Positions 53,801 to 59,800 of a DNA stretch of 64,000 bases are shown here, in pieces. The number at the start of each line of letters is the position of its first letter. Position 1 is the first letter of the stretch. Source of the stretch: Ancylostoma caninum (lineage: Eukaryota; Nematoda; Chromadorea; Rhabditida; Ancylostomatidae). Both the position numbers and the translations under genes were made by a program. The stretch spans positions 62,001-126,000 of the forward strand of contig JBAJFG010000439.1 in NCBI GenBank assembly GCA_037903475.1, read 5' to 3'. The notes under the pieces were generated by a model that was not told the DNA's origin, ran no database searches, and worked only from the letters and a program-made list of their open reading frames with translations.

Positions 53801-56800
53801 GATACACGTGCTCATCTTTTTCCTCTTGCTTATAGGAAATAAGTCCAGTGGGTTTGGGAGGTTCTTCCGGCGTTAAGTCTTCAAACTAAATCAAGACAAT
53901 ACAAATAGTAGGAATACTTTGCCCAAACTACAAAGATTTTTAGCTCTCTATGCTTAGTTTCGTTAGTTTTAAAATTGCATTCATAAGTGAAAAGCTCATA
54001 GACTGAAGTGGCCTTTTTCCGATAGGATCCAGCTGATAGATAAGCCACTATGTCAACAGTGAAAGCATTTAACAGAAGGGTGCAACATGTTACAGATTCA
54101 GCGTAAACACCTATGACCGTAAAGGGAGAAAAGATGCTCTGGATGGAAGAAGAAAGCACCACCATGTGAGATTCCCTCCCACATCCATTCTTCCCCATTA
54201 CATGATCCAAACGAACGCATCAGTGCGAACAATTATGAACTCAAGCTTGGGAGTCACGATGTTGCACTCACACATACTTGCCTTGGTTCTGTTCGAATTC
54301 CCGCCAGAGAAATTAGCAGGATTCAGCGCTAATTCCGTACGAACTCAATTGTCACAGAAAGATGTTGTAATGAACCTTAGTTGAAAGCATAACGAAAACA
54401 ACGAAGTAGCCATCGTAAATTTAGGTAATAATCTTCTTCCGCTATTGTAACTCACTTTTGTTCTTTTGAACTGCTTATCGGTGATCTTCTCATGTTCCTG
54501 CGTATCTAAGGATTTGTTCCAGGGTATCGGTGCTTTTTTCTCCTTGTTCAGTCAACCATTCGTTCATTTGTATTAAGCTCTTCTTCTAATAAAATCATAC
54601 CTCCTTTCTCACTGCACTCACCCCTCCAATTGGCCAGTGGAACCAGGCCTGCCAGCGTGGGGGTCTTCATACAATAAATTATTTCCACGCGAGACACATT
54701 TGAAACAAGTTGTTTTATTTATTTGCTTGAGGGAATAAATATCATTATAAGTTAGTGGATTTAGTGGAAAACAAGAGTGACTAACGCTTTCGATATCTGA
54801 TAATATAGAGAAACACGAAAAAAAATGTTGAGACAGAGAGAATTAATCATTAAAAATGTTACCTCACCTGAGCAGAAATAAGAGAAGTTATAGGATCAGG
54901 AGGCTTGCTTTCGCACTTGAACTTCTCCATAACCGGACGCTGATAGTCAAGTTCACCAGATTTTATAAGTTCCTTCACAAAACTGGAATAATGCCTATGG
55001 TGTATTGAACAGTAACGACGGGAGAAATGAAAAGAAATCTATGAGCTCTTACCAGTCATGGACGAATAGCTTGAAACGTGAAAGCTCAATGAATAGAGTA
55101 ACTAATGACGCAAACTCTTGGTGGTAGTATTTCGAGCCATATGTGGGGGCTTCCGTGTAGAAATAGTTCAGAATTATATCTTGCATGTGGAAAGGCCCAA
55201 ACATGTATGATTGTTGATTTAACACTTGCTGATAAATAACCTGGAACATAAGCAATAGTTTACGGCAAATCGAAAACACAGAAAAGAAAAACCTTCGTGA
55301 CAATAATCGCTCTGTGACTACCCTCACGTTCGGAAGTGACCGCCCAGTGCAACATAAGTTTAATCCTATAAAAAAAATCTTTGAAGGAAATTAATCCACA
55401 AGAAAATAGGATGTGGAGAAAGCCTCGCATGAGGACCGCGCACCTTATCAAAACCTCTTCAGCCCAATTTTCAGATCTGAAGTTGAAGATCCGCGTAGTC
55501 ACAGCCGGAAGAATATTTGGTTCGAGCACATCCGTTGAATCCAAAATGCCAATGACGTCAAGACATCCATTCACTAATTTAGCTGAAATCCAGAGGGTGA
55601 AATTCAAACATCTGCTGATGATTAGTGAAGAAAACCTTATTCACGCTCCCCTACGGAAAAAGGGAAACAGAAGCACTTCCGACGGCGAAAAAACGATGAC
55701 ACTAAATCTTCGACAGCCAGGTCACCATTTATTTAATCTCCGCCTAGTCTTGCCTCAGGAAAAATTCTGGGTTTTCTTGATATCAGACAAATCTCTGTTT
55801 TTCTGAGAAAATCGACAGAGTACCCGTGAAGAAAGGTAGGAATTTCATGATAATTCCGGAAGAAAAACTCGTGATGAGAGAAAAAGTTGGAACTAACCGA
55901 AAGCAAACTGTTCCTTTTGGTTGAAAGACCACTTGTCCTGCACAGCCTGACTCCGTCGCACAATCTCCGCAGTTCTCAGCTTCAGTAGTTCCACAAATCT
56001 CTCCGATTCTTCAAAAATGAAGAATTACTGAATGACAGAAAAAAAAATGCGAAAGAAATCACCTTTTCCAGAAGGAAGTGGTAGTTCGTGTATGGCGCAA
56101 GGGAGTAGATCTAACGGTGAACCACATAACTGAGACAAAATGAAAGGAAGCTTGTCCGTTGTCGAAACCTGAACATTTATACTTGTGCCGTTGAACCCTC
56201 AAACTAACTTAATGCGAACCTTAAATTTGTTCCAGATAACTGCAGCTGGAGCATCGATAACAATATTTTGCAGGACCGCAGTGAGCACATGAATGATAGG
56301 ACGAAGAGCGGAACATTGGGTCAAAACAGTAAACGCTTCTGGTCCTTTGGTAACCCTAGAACTATAGAGTAGGCCTCGTGACAAGAATAAATACACAAGA
56401 ATAAACAGTTTCACCAGCGCAGGTAGTTCCAGAGACACAAGACAAAGAAAAGAACACAGGAAAGACTGCAGTTATCGAAAAAGTGCTGATTTTTTAGAGC
56501 GAGAATGGGAAAAAGAGAGGACTCACGTGTTGTTTTGTTCGTCATACTCCATTTTGTACAATCGCAGCTTCATCGCGATCATATGAGCCAGTCGCCGCGC
56601 AAGAATGAGATTGTTATTAATGTGACGCAAAAATTGAGTAAGGAATAACAAATAAATCCTGAAATATTGATGAAAACATGAATAGGGCTAGGATGCAAAA
56701 CAAGTCTTTCAAGCTTACCTCAACTGTGGCAACTTTTCCTCATTCTTAACCCTCCTAACAAAATAATCAGAAAATATGTCGCATAACTCATTCAGAAAAT

Positions 56801-59800
56801 CTTGCCGTTCAATCACACCATCCTGAACAAATTAATCTGAAGCAACAATTGTTGTAGTCCCGCATGACCAAGAACGATGACATCAAATGGCAGAAATAGT
56901 GGGGAATATTTCAAAATTAGACACAGGGAACGCAAATTACCTACCTCAAATGCGCACTTGCTCAAGTTTGATATATAGAGCCAACGTTCCGTATAAACAG
57001 GACATGCGGACAGATCGTTTACGTCCCACATTCGAATGGTCAGTTCTTTGATAGCTTTCACAAAAATGTCTTTGTACTCTGTAATGACAGCATTTGGCAT
57101 CAACAATAGAGAAGGCAGAAATGGAAGTTTCAGAGGAAAGATTTAAATCATATCGCTAGCAAATTTACCTGCAGAAAACAGATCGCTTATTGACTTTTTT
57201 TGTTTAGCAGTACTAGGGCTTCCAGTAAGAGCAGCTGTTACTTTGAGATACCAGAGAGCCCGAAATGACGGTATTCTGAAGTAGAAAGTCGATGCGCACC
57301 ACTTCTCGGAATAGGGGGCACTAAGTAAGTGCACCACAACGGACATGAAGTACACTACGTACGGATGAAGCTCACCTGTAGTCGCACAAGTAATCTAGCC
57401 CTTCCTCTCGACGCTTGATCGTCGGGACCTTCTTTGCAAGCTGGGAAAGCGCTTTCCCACGAGCAAGGTCTGTAAACCAAGCAGCACGCTCCTTCGCCTT
57501 TGCCGTTGCCTAAACAGTCGCTTTCCTTATTTAACAAACACATCTGCAAAACGAGCAACAACTGCGTTTAGTCAGGAAGCGATATCTACAGCCCCATAGA
57601 AGATCCCTTAGTGTTCTAGAATCTGTTCCACTGTAAAAGATCCCTTAATATTCCACAATCTGTTCTACAACGGGACTTAGACTAGAAGGAGAACGCTTTC
57701 CATTCAGTGAACAAGTGGCAAGTTTACCACAAGCACTCAACTCTCGTCGTTTTCCGAACAGATTGTACACATGAGACCTCAGCTTCCTTCTGATAATCTA
57801 AGTTGCCGTTATACTTTGAGGGGAGCATAACACCCTTTCTCACCGTCGCCGGCGACTACTTCAGCGACGTTTAACGAGTGTGAGCAGGGTCACAGTCGCT
57901 GTCGATGACGACTGTGACAACGACGCCCGTCGATTGAAGGCTTTAGCGAGCGAAAGCCGCGTTCGTCACCAATGTTGCCGATCGCCAGCGAGAGGGACGC
58001 AGGGTTCTACACCTCATGTATCATTCTGTTATTTATGATTTCCACATCCCTGCTATCTATAAAAGACTTCTCCTTCCGAACATAATAAATATGAAGAATA
58101 AAAAAGATTGTCTTTAGAAAACGCTGGTTACAATGGTACCCATGTCTCGCTGTAAAATAGGAAAAGACGTTTTTGAGCCCCTTATTTTGGTGACATCAGA
58201 GCTTGCCCGCTATTCGATACGAAGGTTCTACCAAACCATCCGCGTTGACCAATTTTCAACACGAATGGACTGCGAATAAGTAGAAATCTGGAAAATCACG
58301 AGGCGGCATTGCGACCCTTAGGTGTGAGAATCCTGATGCATGGCATGGTCCTACGTTTGTGCCTCCTCCGACATTGGCTCTTGCATCTCCGGTGGGCGCT
58401 ATCATATGGTGCGATTTTTCGGGTGGCACTATAGGCAGAAGGAATCTGAGCGCGCTCCTACCCCTCGGTATACTGTTTTGCGTCACCGTTTGTCTGGATC
58501 TGCCTAGTAGGGCAACTTGCCCATCCAATCATCATCCGATCCTAGCAAAGAACGCCGGAGTGGCGGTGCTAGTGGTTTTTGGGGTATACGGATGAACAAC
58601 CATTTTGCACATCAAGCTTGTTTCAGTATCCAAATGAATGTATTGTCAAAACAAAAATTTTATGGAAGCCCAATGACTACCCTCTTCAAATAAGAAGCTT
58701 TCTGATGCCGGACAGTACACCGGGTAGTAGGAGCGCGCCCTGATTCCGCCTGTCTGTGGTGACAGCCAAAGAATCGCGCCATCAGACCTAAACCTCTGAC
58801 TGCTTGCCGACGCTCCAGCGATGCACTGCCCACAATCGATGAGTATTGAAATTAGCGTTGCGACGCAGCGAATGAAACAGCTACAGTCTTTCCGAAGCGA
58901 CGAGTCCCCGCAGCCGGCGGGAAACCTCGTAGCAGCGCGACCGTCTTGGCAGCGTACGTTGAATTGATCAGCTGTTCAGATCAACGCCGCCATGCACAAT
59001 CGGCAAAAAGGTGGGTTTTCTTTGTTTTTATCCATTTTTGTGGTTTCTTTTTTGAATATATCAGCATATATCTGGCCGTTGCTTGTCTGAGGCCGTTTTG
59101 AACGTTTCTTTTTCATTTGAATGTGTTTTTTCGTTTTTTTTTTCTGTGGCTATAGTAGGACTCACAAAAATAATATACAAATGAAAAAGAAACTTCAAAA
59201 CGGCCATAGACAAGCAACGGCTTAATATATGATGATATGTTCGGGAAAGAAACCACAACAATGGATAAAAACGAAGGAAAACCTACCTTTCTGCCGATTG
59301 TGCATGGAAGTGTTGATCTTACCAGCTGATTAATTCGACGTACGCTGCCAAAACGGCCCCGCCGCAGTCACGCTGCTACGAGGTTTCCCGCCGGCTGAAG
59401 GAACTCGGCGTTTCGGATGGACTGTATACTCCTGAAGGACTATATCAGCTACGTTAGATAATGTCAAGATACACTCACAAACTGTGCCCCAGTCGTTTCT
59501 CGGTTCTTCCTCCTCTCTTTATCAAGATTAGCATTGATCTCTCCCTTTCGATGAAGCACCTGTAAGAGTAACCATTTGTCGTTGCAAGAAAGAAGCTATG
59601 AAGTTTTTCTGCACAGACTTCCAATCATGAAGAACTCGTGAGAAAATTTCGGAAACCGCAAATGAAACCCGCTAATAAGATGAAACCCGAAACGTCTCCT
59701 ACCCGCTATCACTGGAAAGCGTATCTCATTGTTGGCCCAACTGCATGGTTAAATTTTTTTTTGTCCAAATGTTATTCAAATAAGTATTCGCACATTCGAA

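Noticed and set aside
58256..58595. Overlapping ORFs on both strands near 58.4 kb
   Set aside because: No domain, no splice support, and they overlap antisense to each other.
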